Shown here: positions 36,701 to 46,786 of the stretch, piece after piece
How the letters are laid out: every line of letters starts with the position of its first letter
Numbering within the stretch: the first letter of the stretch is position 1
Assembly (NCBI RefSeq): GCF_009455635.1
Contig: NZ_QPER01000001.1
Coordinates: 620,001-684,000, forward strand
Reading direction: 5' to 3'
DNA: 64,000 nt
Origin: Paraburkholderia agricolaris
Lineage (GTDB): Bacteria; Pseudomonadota; Gammaproteobacteria; Burkholderiales; Burkholderiaceae
Position numbers and translations under genes: made by a program
The notes under the pieces: model-generated
What the model was told of the DNA's origin: nothing
Seen by the model: only the letters and a program-made list of their open reading frames with translations
The model's database searches: none

Positions 36701-37942
36701 ATGAACCGAAGTCCGGAGTCCCCTGTTTCCTGCACGTCCGCGTCTGACGACGATGCGCATGCTGAGCGTCATTTCGATGAAACGGCGCTGAATGCGCTCG
36801 CGCTCAACATCAAAACGTGGGGCCGTGAACTGGGTTTCGGGGCAATCGGTATCAGCGACACCGATCTCTCCGCTGCCGAAGCGCCGCTTGCAGCATGGCT
36901 GGACGCGGGTTGCCACGGCGAGATGGATTATATGGCGAAACACGGTATGAAACGCGCGCGGCCCGCCGAGCTTGTGGCCGGCACGCGACGTGTGATTACC
37001 GCGCGCATTGCCTATTTGCCCGCTCAGACATTGAGTGGAAAGGCGCGCGAAAGCGCTTTGCAGGACTCGCCGCGGATACCGCAAGACTGGCGCGCAGCCG
37101 AGCATGCGCGGCTTGCGGACCCATCGGCGGCGGTGGTCTCGATCTATGCGCGGGGTCGCGATTATCACAAGGTGATGCGTAACCGTCTGCAACAACTAGC
37201 CGAGAAAATCGAGGCGGCGATCGGTGCATTCGGCTACCGCGTATTTACCGATTCGGCGCCGGTGCTCGAAGTTGAACTTGCGCAGAAGGCTGGGATCGGC
37301 TGGCGCGGCAAGCACACGCTGCTGCTGCAGCGGGATGCGGGGTCGCTGTTTTTTCTCGGCGAGATCTACGTCGACGTGCCCTTGCCTACCGATGCCGAGA
37401 CCTCGCCTGACGATGCGCCTGAAACGCCGGGCGCGCATTGCGGCAGTTGCACGCGCTGCATCGGCGCTTGCCCGACGGGTGCGATTGTTGCGCCGTACAA
37501 GGTCGATGCGCGCCTCTGTATTTCGTATCTGACGATCGAATTGAAGGGCAATATTCCCCTGGAAATGCGGCCGCTGATCGGTAATCGTGTGTATGGCTGC
37601 GACGATTGCCAGCTCGTCTGTCCGTGGAACAAGTTTGCGCAGGCCGCACCGGTCGCCGATTTCGATGTGCGGCACGGGCTCGATCGCGCGACGCTGGTTG
37701 AACTGTTTGCATGGAGCGCGGAAGACTTCGATACGCGCATGCAGGGGAGTGCGATTCGCCGTATCGGCTATGAGAGCTGGCTGCGCAATCTGGCGGTGGG
37801 GATGGGTAATGCGCTGCGGGCCTCTTCGGAGCATCTGGACGCGGATGCGCGCGCGGCGATTGTCCACGCGCTTGAATTGCGCGTCGGAGACCCTTCTGCC
37901 GTTGTGCGAGAGCATGTGGAATGGGCGTTGGAAGCGGCGTAA
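36701..37942 (+). CDS. queG: Epoxyqueuosine reductase
   Basis: 413-residue iron-sulfur, cobalamin-dependent enzyme for the last step of queuosine synthesis in tRNA. Two ferredoxin-type 4Fe-4S motifs (CGSCTRCIGACPTGAI, then CDDCQLVCPWN) and the DSAPVLE and GWRGKHTLLL segments are diagnostic. The ATG at 36701 is chosen over the GTG at 36698. A TAAAAT box ends six bases before this ATG, so transcription may start at or next to the start codon. It is divergent from tsaE. Confidence 0.95.
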   Translation: MNRSPESPVSCTSASDDDAHAERHFDETALNALALNIKTWGRELGFGAIGISDTDLSAAEAPLAAWLDAGCHGEMDYMAKHGMKRARPAELVAGTRRVITARIAYLPAQTLSGKARESALQDSPRIPQDWRAAEHARLADPSAAVVSIYARGRDYHKVMRNRLQQLAEKIEAAIGAFGYRVFTDSAPVLEVELAQKAGIGWRGKHTLLLQRDAGSLFFLGEIYVDVPLPTDAETSPDDAPETPGAHCGSCTRCIGACPTGAIVAPYKVDARLCISYLTIELKGNIPLEMRPLIGNRVYGCDDCQLVCPWNKFAQAAPVADFDVRHGLDRATLVELFAWSAEDFDTRMQGSAIRRIGYESWLRNLAVGMGNALRASSEHLDADARAAIVHALELRVGDPSAVVREHVEWALEAA

Positions 37943-38040
37943 AGTAGCGGCAATCCGGCGGCGGGTGGCATGCCTGCAACCCATGCAGGTACGCTACCGT
38001 GAGGTTTAAAAGGCACCGGTTCAGTCATGAGGCAAGCACC

Positions 38041-38511
38041 ATGTTCAACGCAGTGATCGATGCACCGTTCGGCAAGGTCGGCATTCGTCTCGAAGGCGAG
38101 GCCGTGCGCGAGATCGTCTACTTGCCGGAGTCGGTGCAGAGCGTTGCACCGGACACGCTATTGGCCAGACAGGCCGCCGGGCAGATCGAGCGTTATTTCG
38201 AGCGTGCGTCCGCGAAGTTCGAATTGCCACTGGCGGAGGTCGGCACCGCGTTCCAGCGCCGCGTGTGGCAAGCGATCAGCGACATTCCGCCTGGCGTCGT
38301 GCTGACCTATGGACAACTGGCACGGCAGGTCGGCAGCGTCCCGCGCGCGGTCGGCCAGGCGTGCGGCTCCAACTATTTCCCGATTGTGGTTCCATGTCAT
38401 CGGGTGGTGAGTTCGAGCGGTATCGGCGGATTCGCGCATACGGGTGGAGACGGCTTCTTTCGCAACGTCAAGCGTTGGCTTCTGGCGCATGAAGGCATTC
38501 CCTACGCATGA
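38041..38511 (+). CDS. ogt: Methylated-DNA-[protein]-cysteine S-methyltransferase
   Basis: 156-residue O6-alkylguanine repair protein. The acceptor-cysteine motif VVPCHRVV and DNA-recognition helix segment PRAVGQACGSN are intact, with VWQAISDIPPGVVLTYGQLA upstream. It lacks an AraC-like adaptive domain, so it is the Ogt type. The ATG at 38041 has GAGGCAAGC upstream. Its stop overlaps the xerD start (ATGA at 38508-38511). Confidence 0.94.
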   Translation: MFNAVIDAPFGKVGIRLEGEAVREIVYLPESVQSVAPDTLLARQAAGQIERYFERASAKFELPLAEVGTAFQRRVWQAISDIPPGVVLTYGQLARQVGSVPRAVGQACGSNYFPIVVPCHRVVSSSGIGGFAHTGGDGFFRNVKRWLLAHEGIPYA

Positions 38512-39443
38512 GCGACACCGTGACTGAAGACGCGCTCGTCGCGTCGCCTTTGTTTGTGGCGAGCTCGGCCTCGATCGATGCATTCTGCGACGCGCTGTGG
38601 CTCGAACACGGCTTGTCGCGCAACACGCTCGACGCGTACCGGCGCGATCTGCGGCTGTTCTGCGAATGGCTCGCACAAACCCGCAACACGTCGCTCGACA
38701 CCGCCAGCGAGGCCGATCTCAACGCCTACAGCGCGGCGCGCCAGAAAGACAAATCGACCTCGGCGAACCGGCGGCTCTCGGTGTTTCGCCGCTACTACGG
38801 CTGGGCGGTGCGCGAACATCGCGCAAAGGTCGATCCGACGGTACGCATCCGTTCGGCCAAGCAGCCGCCGCGTTTTCCGTCGACGCTCACTGAAGCACAG
38901 GTTGAGGCGCTGCTCGGTGCGCCGGATATCGATACGCCCTTGGGCCTGCGCGACCGCACCATGCTGGAGTTGATGTACGCGAGCGGTTTGCGTGTAACCG
39001 AACTCGTCACGTTGAAGACCGTGGAAGTGGGCCTGAACGAAGGCGTCGTGCGTGTGATGGGCAAGGGTTCGAAAGAGCGCCTGATTCCATTCGGCGAAGA
39101 GGCTCACGGCTGGATCGAACGCTATCTGCGCGAAGCGCGCCCCGCGTTGCTGGGGGCGCGCGCGACGGATGCGCTGTTCGTCACGAGCCGCGCGGAGGGC
39201 ATGACCCGTCAGCAGTTCTGGAACATCATCAAGCGTCACGCGGCAGCGGCCGATGTGCACGCGCCGCTCTCGCCGCATACGCTGCGGCACGCGTTCGCGA
39301 CGCACCTGCTGAACCATGGCGCCGACTTGCGCGTCGTGCAGCTGCTGCTCGGTCATACGGATATCTCGACCACGCAGATCTATACGCACGTGGCCCGCGA
39401 ACGGCTGAAGTCGTTGCATGCGCAGCATCATCCGCGCGGATGA
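38508..39443 (+). CDS. xerD: Tyrosine recombinase XerD
   Basis: 311-residue site-specific recombinase that resolves chromosome dimers at dif with XerC. The N-terminal SAM-like DNA-binding domain covers about 15-105. The catalytic set is visible: Arg in ASGLRVTEL, Lys in GKGSKER, HTLRHAFATHLL, LLGHTDISTTQIYTHV with the nucleophilic Tyr. The length and absence of phage or island hallmarks identify it as the housekeeping enzyme. It is coupled to ogt by a 4-base overlap, as in several Burkholderia relatives (from memory). Confidence 0.93.
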   Translation: MSDTVTEDALVASPLFVASSASIDAFCDALWLEHGLSRNTLDAYRRDLRLFCEWLAQTRNTSLDTASEADLNAYSAARQKDKSTSANRRLSVFRRYYGWAVREHRAKVDPTVRIRSAKQPPRFPSTLTEAQVEALLGAPDIDTPLGLRDRTMLELMYASGLRVTELVTLKTVEVGLNEGVVRVMGKGSKERLIPFGEEAHGWIERYLREARPALLGARATDALFVTSRAEGMTRQQFWNIIKRHAAAADVHAPLSPHTLRHAFATHLLNHGADLRVVQLLLGHTDISTTQIYTHVARERLKSLHAQHHPRG

Positions 39444-39480
39444 TCCACACAAGGTGCGCTACTTGCGTTTAGCCGCGCCG

Positions 39481-41043
39481 TTAGATGAACTCGCGCAACC
39501 GGTGCTTGAGAATCTTGCCCGTCGACGCCGCCGGCAGCGCGGCGAGCACCTTCACTTCAGCAGGGCGCTTGTAGGGCGCGAGACGCTCGCCGCACCACGC
39601 GATCAGTTCCGCTGGCGACACCGTTGCTCCCGCGATCAATTCGACGAACGCGACCACTTCCTCGTTGCCCTCTACCGCGCGCCCGATCACGGCCGATTGC
39701 ACCACCTGCGGATGCGCGTTCAACACATGCTCGACTTCCGACGGGTACACGTTGAAGCCCGAGCGGATGATCAACTCCTTGCTGCGCCCGACGATATGCA
39801 ATGCACCGTCTGCGTCCTGGCGGGCGAGGTCGCCGGTTTTGAGCCAGCCCTCTTCGGTGACGGCAGTACGGGTTTGCTCAGGGTTCCGGTAATAGCCGAG
39901 CATCACATTCGGGCCGCGCACCCATAGTTCGCCGATTTCGCCCGCCGCGGCATCCACGCCATCGGGTCGGACGAATCGCACGTCGACGCCGGGAATGACT
40001 TCGCCGACCGAGCAATCGCTGCGCGGTGCGTCGAGCATGGTGTGCGCGACGGTCGGGCTGCTTTCGGTCATACCGTAGCCGTTGTGCAGCGTAAGGCCGT
40101 AGACGCTTTCGACGTGCGCCTTTAGTGCAGCATCGAGCGGCGAGCCGCCCGAATAGGCGAAGCGCAGATGTGGCGCGGACCAGGTGTGGCCATGCGTGTG
40201 CAAATGTTCGAGCAGTTTGGCGTGCATGGCCGGAACGCCCTGGAAGATCGATACGCGTTCTTCGGCGAGCGCGCGCCGCACCGCTTCCGGCGCGAAACGC
40301 GGCGCGAGACGCAAGGTTGCACCGGCGTGCAGGCTGCCGAGGCAAACCGAGGCGAAACCGTACACGTGCGAGATCGGCAGAACGGCGTACACCACATCGT
40401 CCGGCCCGACTTTGCGCAAGCGGCTCGACACGGCCGCGATGAAGAGCAGATTGCGATGCGACAGCATCACACCCTTAGGCGCACCGGTGGTTCCCGTGGT
40501 GTAGATCAGCGCGGCGCATTGGCGGTGATTGGCGGCTTCGACCGGCTCGGTTTTCGCGTTGGCGTCGATCGCGTACGACCAGCCGCCGATATCCGGCGTG
40601 ATGGCAGGCGCCTTGACGGCTTGATGCCGCTCGGCATGCTGTTGGGCATCCACGGAGCTTTCGACCGCGTAGGCGACCACGCGAGGCTGCGCATGCGCAC
40701 GGATTGCGTCGAGTTCCGCAGCCGACAGGCGTGCGTTCGACACCAGCGCCCACGCGTCGAGTTTCGCGGTCGCGAACAGCAGCACGATCTGCGCGATGCT
40801 GTTCTCGGCCACGATCATCACGCGATCGCCGCCACGCACCCCCCATGCGCGCAGCAGCGCGGTGGCGGCGTCGACGGCTTCCAGAAGCTGTGCATTGGTC
40901 AAGCGGCGCGCGTCCTCGATCAAGGCGACGTGCTGCGGATCGCGCGCGGCCGCAAGCACCGGGATTTCGGCGATGCGCGCGGGCAGGCCGGCCAGTAACG
41001 CGGGGATGTCGATAGTGGAACGGGTGGCGGAATCGAGGTTCAA
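39481..41043 (-). CDS. AMP-dependent acyl-CoA synthetase/ligase
   Basis: Class I adenylate-forming enzyme of 520 residues. It has the phosphate loop YTTGTTGAPKGVMLSH, NGYGMTESSP, the TGD motif in WLKTGDLA, and the C-terminal lysine in GKILKHRLREF. It probably activates a medium- or long-chain or aromatic acid to its CoA thioester; the substrate is not readable. I prefer the TTG start at 41043, which has GGAG six bases before it. A longer ATG frame from 41130 adds 29 residues with no conservation I recognise. Confidence 0.9.
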   Translation of the reverse strand: MNLDSATRSTIDIPALLAGLPARIAEIPVLAAARDPQHVALIEDARRLTNAQLLEAVDAATALLRAWGVRGGDRVMIVAENSIAQIVLLFATAKLDAWALVSNARLSAAELDAIRAHAQPRVVAYAVESSVDAQQHAERHQAVKAPAITPDIGGWSYAIDANAKTEPVEAANHRQCAALIYTTGTTGAPKGVMLSHRNLLFIAAVSSRLRKVGPDDVVYAVLPISHVYGFASVCLGSLHAGATLRLAPRFAPEAVRRALAEERVSIFQGVPAMHAKLLEHLHTHGHTWSAPHLRFAYSGGSPLDAALKAHVESVYGLTLHNGYGMTESSPTVAHTMLDAPRSDCSVGEVIPGVDVRFVRPDGVDAAAGEIGELWVRGPNVMLGYYRNPEQTRTAVTEEGWLKTGDLARQDADGALHIVGRSKELIIRSGFNVYPSEVEHVLNAHPQVVQSAVIGRAVEGNEEVVAFVELIAGATVSPAELIAWCGERLAPYKRPAEVKVLAALPAASTGKILKHRLREFI

Positions 41044-41171
41044 CGCTGTCTCCAGGAGGCAATCCGGTACCCGGCATGCGGTGCGCCGGAACATTTGCGA
41101 ACGATCGTGCCACAATCGCCGGGCCCGCACAATTGGCCGTTCGGCAAATAGCCGTTGTGCAAACTCGCTAT

Positions 41172-41177
41172 TACAAT
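41172..41177 (+). promoter_or_regulatory. -10 box directly before ybaK
   Basis: TACAAT ends six bases before the ybaK ATG at 41184, so a typical start would fall on the start codon. The -35 position (TAGCCG at 17-base spacing) is poor. No ribosome site precedes the ATG, which fits a leaderless mRNA. Confidence 0.45.
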
Positions 41178-41183
41178 GCGCCG

Positions 41184-41675
41184 ATGAGCAAATCCAGACA
41201 CGTCTCCGAAACGCCCGCGACGCAGTTTCTGCGCCGCCATGGCGTCACTTTCGGCGAGCATCCTTACGATTATGTCGAGCATGGCGGCACTGAAGAGTCG
41301 GCGCGCCAGCTTGGCGTGGACGAACATCATGTCGTGAAGACTTTGGTGATGGAAGACGAGCACGCCAAGCCGCTGATCGTGCTGATGCACGGCGACCGCA
41401 CCGTCAGCACCAAGAATCTGGCGCGGCAGATTGGCGCGAAACGCGTCGAGCCGTGCAAGCCCGAGGTAGCGAACCGGCATTCGGGTTATCTGATCGGCGG
41501 GACGTCGCCGTTCGGGACGCGCAAGCAGATGCCGGTGTATGTGGAGTCCAGCATTCTCGAGATGGACAAAATCTGGCTGAACGGCGGCCGGCGAGGTTTT
41601 CTGGTCAGCATCGAGCCCGGGATCTTGACCGGTTTGCTGGCGGCGCAGCCGGTTCAGTGCGCGAGCGTCGATTGA
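41184..41675 (+). CDS. ybaK: Cys-tRNA(Pro)/Cys-tRNA(Cys) deacylase YbaK
   Basis: 163-residue trans-editing protein of the YbaK/EbsC type that removes Cys mischarged onto tRNA-Pro. Family segments are HHVVKTLVMEDE, LARQIGAKRVEPCKPEVA, SGYLIGGTSPFGTRK and GRRGFLVSI. The ATG at 41184 begins the conserved region; upstream residues of the longer frame overlap the promoter. It is followed by plsY after 114 bases. Confidence 0.93.
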   Translation: MSKSRHVSETPATQFLRRHGVTFGEHPYDYVEHGGTEESARQLGVDEHHVVKTLVMEDEHAKPLIVLMHGDRTVSTKNLARQIGAKRVEPCKPEVANRHSGYLIGGTSPFGTRKQMPVYVESSILEMDKIWLNGGRRGFLVSIEPGILTGLLAAQPVQCASVD

Positions 41676-41789
41676 CGTTTGCCTGAATGTTGGCCGGGCA
41701 GGCGGGTTCGGTAGAATGTGCGCCGCCTTGTTCCCTGTTGCGGTTGGAGTATCGAGTTTCAGACCGCCGATCCTTATAAGAGTCCCCAG

Positions 41790-42434
41790 ATGCAAAACCT
41801 GATCGTTGCTGTCGTTGCCTACCTGATCGGCTCGGTGTCGTTTGCCGTGATCGTGAGCGCCGCGATGGGGCTAGACGACCCGCGCTCGTATGGTTCGGGC
41901 AATCCGGGCGCCACTAACGTGCTACGCAGCGGCAGCAAGAAGGCCGCGATTCTCACGCTGATCGGCGACGCCTTCAAAGGCTGGTTGCCGGTGTGGTGCG
42001 TGGTGCACTTCGGCGCGCGCTACGGCCTCGACGATACGTCGGTTGCGATTGCGTGCATCGCCGTGTTTCTCGGCCACCTGTATCCGGTCTTCTTCCGCTT
42101 CAAAGGCGGCAAGGGCGTGGCGACCGCCGCGGGTGTGCTGCTCGCGATCAATCCGATCCTCGGTATTGCTACTTTGCTGACGTGGCTGATCGTGGCGTTC
42201 TTCACGCGCTATTCCTCGCTGGCGGCTTTAGCCGCGGCCGTATTCGCACCGCTCTTCGACGGTTTTCTGTTCGGGCCGCATATCATCGCGCTGGCGATTG
42301 TCGTGATGAGTTCGCTGCTGGTATGGCGTCACCGCGGCAATATCGCCAAGCTGATGCGCGGCCAGGAAAGCCGCATCGGCGACAAGAAGAAAGCCGACGC
42401 GGCGGGGAGCGCGGCGGGCGGTAACGAGTCTTGA
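41790..42434 (+). CDS. plsY: Glycerol-3-phosphate acyltransferase PlsY
   Basis: 214-residue inner-membrane acyltransferase that uses acyl-phosphate to acylate glycerol 3-phosphate, starting phospholipid synthesis. The three conserved PlsY loops are present: [35 protein letters not shown] and a later [10 protein letters not shown] helix. About five transmembrane helices are followed by a charged C-terminal tail. A TAGAAT box about 75 bases upstream may be its -10. Confidence 0.95.
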   Translation: MQNLIVAVVAYLIGSVSFAVIVSAAMGLDDPRSYGSGNPGATNVLRSGSKKAAILTLIGDAFKGWLPVWCVVHFGARYGLDDTSVAIACIAVFLGHLYPVFFRFKGGKGVATAAGVLLAINPILGIATLLTWLIVAFFTRYSSLAALAAAVFAPLFDGFLFGPHIIALAIVVMSSLLVWRHRGNIAKLMRGQESRIGDKKKADAAGSAAGGNES

Positions 42435-42524
42435 GTGTGGGCCCGCTGGCGGGCCTCAACGGGGCCTCAACGCACGCCCACTACCAGGCGTCAACGCGCG
42501 CCTGGTTTTAAGCGTCACGCGCGT

Positions 42525-43010
42525 TCAGTCACGGAAGTTGTTGAAGTCGAGCGGCGTGTCAGTCACGTCCTTGCGCAGCATCGCGATCACACTTTGCAGA
42601 TCGTCGCGCTTGCCGCCGGTGATGCGCACCGCGTCGCCCTGAATGCTCGCCTGGACCTTGATCTTGCTGTCCTTCACGAGACGCACGATTTTCTTCGACA
42701 GATCGCCGGACACGCCTTTCTTGATCTTGATGACCTGCTTGACCTTGTCGCCGCCGATCTTCTCGATCTTGCCGTAGTCGAGAAAGCGCACGTCCACATT
42801 GCGCTTGGCCATTTTCGACAGCAGGACGTCTTTGACCTGGCCGAGCTTGAAATCGTCGTCGGCGTAGGCCGTGATTTCACTTTCCTTGTGCTCGACACGC
42901 GCGTCCGACCCTTTGAAGTCGAAGCGGGTTGAAATTTCCTTGTTGGACTGCTCGATCGCGTTCTTGACTTCGATCATGTCCGCTTCGCAGACGACGTCAA
43001 ACGATGGCAT
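42525..43010 (-). CDS. YajQ-family nucleotide-binding protein (UPF0234)
   Basis: 161-residue protein starting [11 protein letters not shown]. It shows the family segments [28 protein letters not shown] and [39 protein letters not shown] in shorter form. YajQ proteins bind nucleotides; in some bacteria they act as cyclic-di-GMP effectors. The ATG at 43010 begins the conserved sequence. It is divergent from murB. Confidence 0.93.
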   Translation of the reverse strand: MPSFDVVCEADMIEVKNAIEQSNKEISTRFDFKGSDARVEHKESEITAYADDDFKLGQVKDVLLSKMAKRNVDVRFLDYGKIEKIGGDKVKQVIKIKKGVSGDLSKKIVRLVKDSKIKVQASIQGDAVRITGGKRDDLQSVIAMLRKDVTDTPLDFNNFRD

Positions 43011-43073
43011 TGTTTTCTCCCAATGGTGCTGCGGTGCGTGGCGCAACCGGTCGGCTGCTCACGGGGCACTCGC

Positions 43074-43079
43074 TATAAT
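43074..43079 (+). promoter_or_regulatory. -10 box (TATAAT) upstream of murB
   Basis: Perfect TATAAT, 116 bases before the murB ATG. No good -35 is seen at 16-18 bases. The resulting leader of about 110 bases has a GC-rich stem-forming part around 43130-43150. Confidence 0.4.
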
Positions 43080-43194
43080 CACGAACCTGGTGTCATTTTA
43101 CCGATGCCACTCCCTTTTGCCTAAGGCCGCCGCGCATTGTCGCGCGGCTGGGGCCAGATGCCGTTTCGTTCGCCGTCCCATTCTTCCTATTCCG

Positions 43195-44235
43195 ATGTCT
43201 CTATTCGACTCCGCCGCGTTCGTTGCCGGCTATCCGCTGAAGGCGCATAACACCTTCGGTTTCGATGTTCGCGCGCACTTCGCGTGCCGGATCGAGCACG
43301 AAGCGCAACTGATGGCTGCCGTGCGCGATCCGCGCGGCGCCGGCTTGCCGCGGCTGGTGCTGGGCGGCGGCAGCAATGTCGTGCTGACGAACGACTTCGC
43401 CGGACTGGTGCTGCTGGTGGCGCTGCGAGGCCGCCGCGTCGTGCGTGAGGACGATGACGCCTGGTACGTCGAGGCGGCCGCCGGCGAGCCGTGGCACGAG
43501 TTTGTCGCATGGACTTTGTCGCAAGGGCTGCCTGGATTGGAGAACCTCGCGCTGATTCCCGGGACGGTGGGCGCGGCGCCGATTCAGAACATCGGCGCGT
43601 ACGGGCTGGAAATGTGCGAGCGGTTTGCGTCGCTGCGAGCGGTTGAGCTGGAAACGGGCGCCGTGGTCGAACTCGATGCCGCCGCTTGCCGATTCGGCTA
43701 CCGTGACAGTTTTTTCAAGCGGGAAGGGCGCGACCGTTTTGTGATTACTTCGGTCACGTTCCGTTTGCCGAAGGTTTGGCAGCCGCGCGCCGGCTATGCG
43801 GATATCGCGCGCGAACTGGCTGCGGGCGGCCATGCCGCGGCCGCGCCGAGTGCGCAGGCGATTTTCGACGCTGTAGTCGCAGTGCGGCGCGCCAAGCTGC
43901 CCGACCCGCTTCAGCTTGGTAACGCGGGGAGTTTCTTCAAGAATCCGGTCGTGGAGGCGGCGCAGTTCGAGGCGCTGAAGCTCAAGGAGCCGGAGGTCGT
44001 GTCTTACCTTCAACCGGACGGCCGGGTGAAGCTCGCCGCGGGCTGGTTGATCGATCGATGTGGCTGGAAAGGCCGTGCGATGGGCGCGGCGGCGGTGCAT
44101 CAGCGGCAGGCGCTGGTGCTGGTGAATCTCGGCGGCGCGAGCGGGGCGGAGGTATTGGCGCTTGCAAAGGCGGTGCAGCGGGACGTGCTGGCACGGTTTG
44201 GGGTGGAGTTGGAGGCGGAACCGGTTTGTTTGTGA
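43195..44235 (+). CDS. murB: UDP-N-acetylenolpyruvoylglucosamine reductase
   Basis: 346-residue FAD enzyme of peptidoglycan precursor synthesis. It reduces UDP-GlcNAc-enolpyruvate to UDP-MurNAc with NADPH. The FAD segment [29 protein letters not shown], the serine/proton-donor segment [11 protein letters not shown], and [11 protein letters not shown] are present, making it a type I MurB. The ATG at 43195 starts the conserved NTFGFDVRA region. A strong terminator follows. Confidence 0.95.
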   Translation: MSLFDSAAFVAGYPLKAHNTFGFDVRAHFACRIEHEAQLMAAVRDPRGAGLPRLVLGGGSNVVLTNDFAGLVLLVALRGRRVVREDDDAWYVEAAAGEPWHEFVAWTLSQGLPGLENLALIPGTVGAAPIQNIGAYGLEMCERFASLRAVELETGAVVELDAAACRFGYRDSFFKREGRDRFVITSVTFRLPKVWQPRAGYADIARELAAGGHAAAAPSAQAIFDAVVAVRRAKLPDPLQLGNAGSFFKNPVVEAAQFEALKLKEPEVVSYLQPDGRVKLAAGWLIDRCGWKGRAMGAAAVHQRQALVLVNLGGASGAEVLALAKAVQRDVLARFGVELEAEPVCL

Positions 44236-44260
44236 TGGCGTAAGTGGCTTGCGGCAAGGA

Positions 44261-44296
44261 AAAAAGGCGCCGGGAGAAAACTCCCGGCGCCTTTTT
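44261..44296. terminator. Terminator after murB (bidirectional)
   Basis: 16-bp perfect stem (44261-44276 with 44281-44296), AAAA loop, A run and T run at the ends. It lies between convergent murB and argG stops. Confidence 0.9.
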
Positions 44297-44380
44297 TTGC
44301 GTCTGTGATTCAGTGCCGGCCGCGCCTCGCGGCGCTTAACTTCGCTTACGCGAAGTTAGCCTTCACCGAAACGCCCGTGC

Positions 44381-45607
44381 TCAGCCGCGCTGACGACGTG
44401 CGTTTTCAGCAATCCGCATACGCAGCGCGTTCAGCTTGATGAAGCCGCCAGCATCGGCCTGGTTGTAAGCGCCGCCGTCGTCGTCGAACGTGGCAATGGT
44501 CTTGTCGAACAGCGTTTCTTTCGAATCGCGCGCGACAACCGAGACGCTGCCCTTGTACAGCTTCACACGCACCCAGCCATTGACCTTCTCTTGCGTATGG
44601 TCGATCAGCACCTGGATTGCGCGGCGCTCCGGGCTCCACCAGTAGCCGTTATAAATCAGCGACGCGTAACGGGCCATCAGATCGTCTTTCAGATGAGCCA
44701 CTTCACGGTCGAGCGTGATCGACTCGATACCGCGGTGCGCCTTCAGCATGATCGTGCCGCCCGGCGTTTCATAGCAGCCGCGCGACTTCATGCCGACGTA
44801 ACGGTTTTCGACCAGATCCAGACGGCCGATGCCGTGCTTGCCGCCCAGGCGGTTCAGCTCGGTCAGCATCTCAGCCGGCGACAAACGCTTGCCGTTGATC
44901 GCGACCGGGTCGCCGTGCTCATACTCGATGTCGAGGTACTCAGCCTGATCCGGCGCCTGTTCCGGCGACACCGTCCAACGCCACATATCGGCTTCGGCCT
45001 CGGCCTTCGGGTCTTCCAGGTGACGGCCTTCGAACGAGATGTGCAGCAGGTTCGCGTCCATCGAATACGGCGCGCCGCCTTGCTTGTGCTTCATTTCGAT
45101 CGGAATACCGGCCTTTTCGGCGTACGCGAGCAGCTTTTCGCGCGACAGCAGATCCCATTCACGCCACGGCGCGATCACCTTGATGCCCGGTTCCAGCGCG
45201 TAGTAACCGAGTTCGAAACGAACCTGGTCGTTGCCCTTGCCGGTTGCGCCGTGCGAGACCGCTTGCGCGCCGGTGGCACGAGCGATTTCGATCTGACGCT
45301 TGGCGATCAGCGGACGCGCGATCGACGTACCCAGCAGGTACTCGCCTTCGTAGATCGTGTTGGCGCGGAACATCGGGAACACGTAGTCGCGCACGAATTC
45401 TTCGCGCAGGTCTTCAATGAAGATGTTGTCCTGCTTGATGCCGAGTTGCAGGGCTTTTTTGCGCGCCGGTTCCAGCTCTTCGCCCTGGCCGATGTCGGCC
45501 GTAAACGTGACGACTTCGGCGTCGTAGTTGTCCTGCAACCACTTCAGGATGACGGAGGTGTCGAGGCCGCCCGAATAGGCGAGCACGACTTTCTTGATAT
45601 CGCTCAT
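44381..45607 (-). CDS. argG: Argininosuccinate synthase
   Basis: 408-residue enzyme joining citrulline and aspartate with ATP, the penultimate step of arginine synthesis. The N-terminal PP-loop [29 protein letters not shown] and [16 protein letters not shown] are typical of the type I enzyme. The length is normal. argF lies upstream on the same strand, 249 bases away, so the two may be co-transcribed or separately promoted. Confidence 0.97.
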   Translation of the reverse strand: MSDIKKVVLAYSGGLDTSVILKWLQDNYDAEVVTFTADIGQGEELEPARKKALQLGIKQDNIFIEDLREEFVRDYVFPMFRANTIYEGEYLLGTSIARPLIAKRQIEIARATGAQAVSHGATGKGNDQVRFELGYYALEPGIKVIAPWREWDLLSREKLLAYAEKAGIPIEMKHKQGGAPYSMDANLLHISFEGRHLEDPKAEAEADMWRWTVSPEQAPDQAEYLDIEYEHGDPVAINGKRLSPAEMLTELNRLGGKHGIGRLDLVENRYVGMKSRGCYETPGGTIMLKAHRGIESITLDREVAHLKDDLMARYASLIYNGYWWSPERRAIQVLIDHTQEKVNGWVRVKLYKGSVSVVARDSKETLFDKTIATFDDDGGAYNQADAGGFIKLNALRMRIAENARRQRG

Positions 45608-45856
45608 GGTGAACTCGTAGCTGGAGAAAGCTGGAAAACAAGGCGCACCGGCGGTTCCGGAGCGCGGAAAACCACTATTTTGACACTAAACCGCCGCTTG
45701 CCCGCGTTTTTGGAGCAAGGCGGCGGATAAGCCGGGTCCGCTTACAACCGTGGACAACCCGTGGACGCCGGCCTGATGCGTGGCGCTAAACGTGGATGCC
45801 TTGCCTCGTATTCAAGGCCCCGTCGCGCTTCACGCAGGTGCTGCGTAGCGGCTCGC

Positions 45857-46786
45857 TCAATGATTGAGCTTGCCGAGCAGCAGATATTCCATCAACGCCT
45901 TTTGCACGTGCAGACGATTTTCCGCTTCGTCCCACACGACGCTTTGCGGGCCGTCGATCACTTCCGCGCTGACTTCCTCGCCGCGATGGGCGGGCAGGCA
46001 GTGCATGAACAATGCGTCGGAATTGGCGCGCGCCATCATGTCAGCGTCTACGCACCAGTCCGCGAAGGCTTTCTTGCGGGCTTCGTTTTCGGCCTCGAAG
46101 CCCATGCTGGTCCACACGTCGGTGGTGACCAGATCGGCACCCGTGCAAGCCTCGTTCGGATCGTCGAATTCCTGATAGAACGGGGCGCTTTCAGGCGCGA
46201 CCATCGCGTGGTCGAGTTTGTAGCCCGGCGGCGTGGATAGGCGCAGCTTGAAGCCGAGAATCTGGGCGGCTTCGATCCACGTGTACAGCATGTTGTTGGC
46301 GTCGCCGACCCATGCGACCGTCTTGCCGCGAATCGGACCGCGATGCTCGAAATACGTGAAGATGTCCGCCAGCACCTGGCACGGGTGATATTCATTGGTC
46401 AGCCCATTGATCACCGGCACGCGCGAATTCTCGGCGAAGCGCTGAAGAATGTCCTGGCCGAACGTACGGATCATGATGATGTCGACCATGCGCGAGATCA
46501 CCTGCGCCGCGTCTTCAATCGGTTCGCCGCGGCCGAGTTGCGTGTCGCGCGTGCTCATGAAGACGGCGTGGCCGCCTAGCTGGAAGATGCCGGCTTCGAA
46601 CGACAGGCGCGTGCGCGTCGAATTTTTTTCGAAGATCATCGCCAGCGTGCGGTCGTGCAGCGGGTGGTAGGTCTCGTAGTTCTTGAACTTGCGTTTCAGA
46701 ATGCGCGCGCGTTCCAGCACGTACTCGTAGTCGTCCAGCGAGAAATCCTTGAACTGCAGGTAGTGGCGAATTTTCTTGGCGGTCAT
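45857..46786 (-). CDS. argF: Ornithine carbamoyltransferase
   Basis: 309-residue anabolic OTCase making citrulline from ornithine and carbamoyl phosphate. Carbamoyl phosphate motifs NSTRTR and HPCQ, and the ornithine-site HCLPAHRGEE, are intact; VGDANNM is also present. It heads the argF-argG direction on the minus strand. An imperfect GC-rich hairpin lies between argF and argG at about 45691-45726. Confidence 0.96.
   Translation of the reverse strand: MTAKKIRHYLQFKDFSLDDYEYVLERARILKRKFKNYETYHPLHDRTLAMIFEKNSTRTRLSFEAGIFQLGGHAVFMSTRDTQLGRGEPIEDAAQVISRMVDIIMIRTFGQDILQRFAENSRVPVINGLTNEYHPCQVLADIFTYFEHRGPIRGKTVAWVGDANNMLYTWIEAAQILGFKLRLSTPPGYKLDHAMVAPESAPFYQEFDDPNEACTGADLVTTDVWTSMGFEAENEARKKAFADWCVDADMMARANSDALFMHCLPAHRGEEVSAEVIDGPQSVVWDEAENRLHVQKALMEYLLLGKLNH

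Noticed and set aside
38508..39443. Phage or island integrase
   Set aside because: A tyrosine recombinase of 311 residues coupled to ogt, with XerD features and no att site or mobile neighbours, is the housekeeping XerD.
45691..45726. GC-rich inverted repeat between argF and argG as an attenuator
   Set aside because: The stem has a bulge and no adjacent leader peptide or T run; too weak to claim, kept only as a note under argF.
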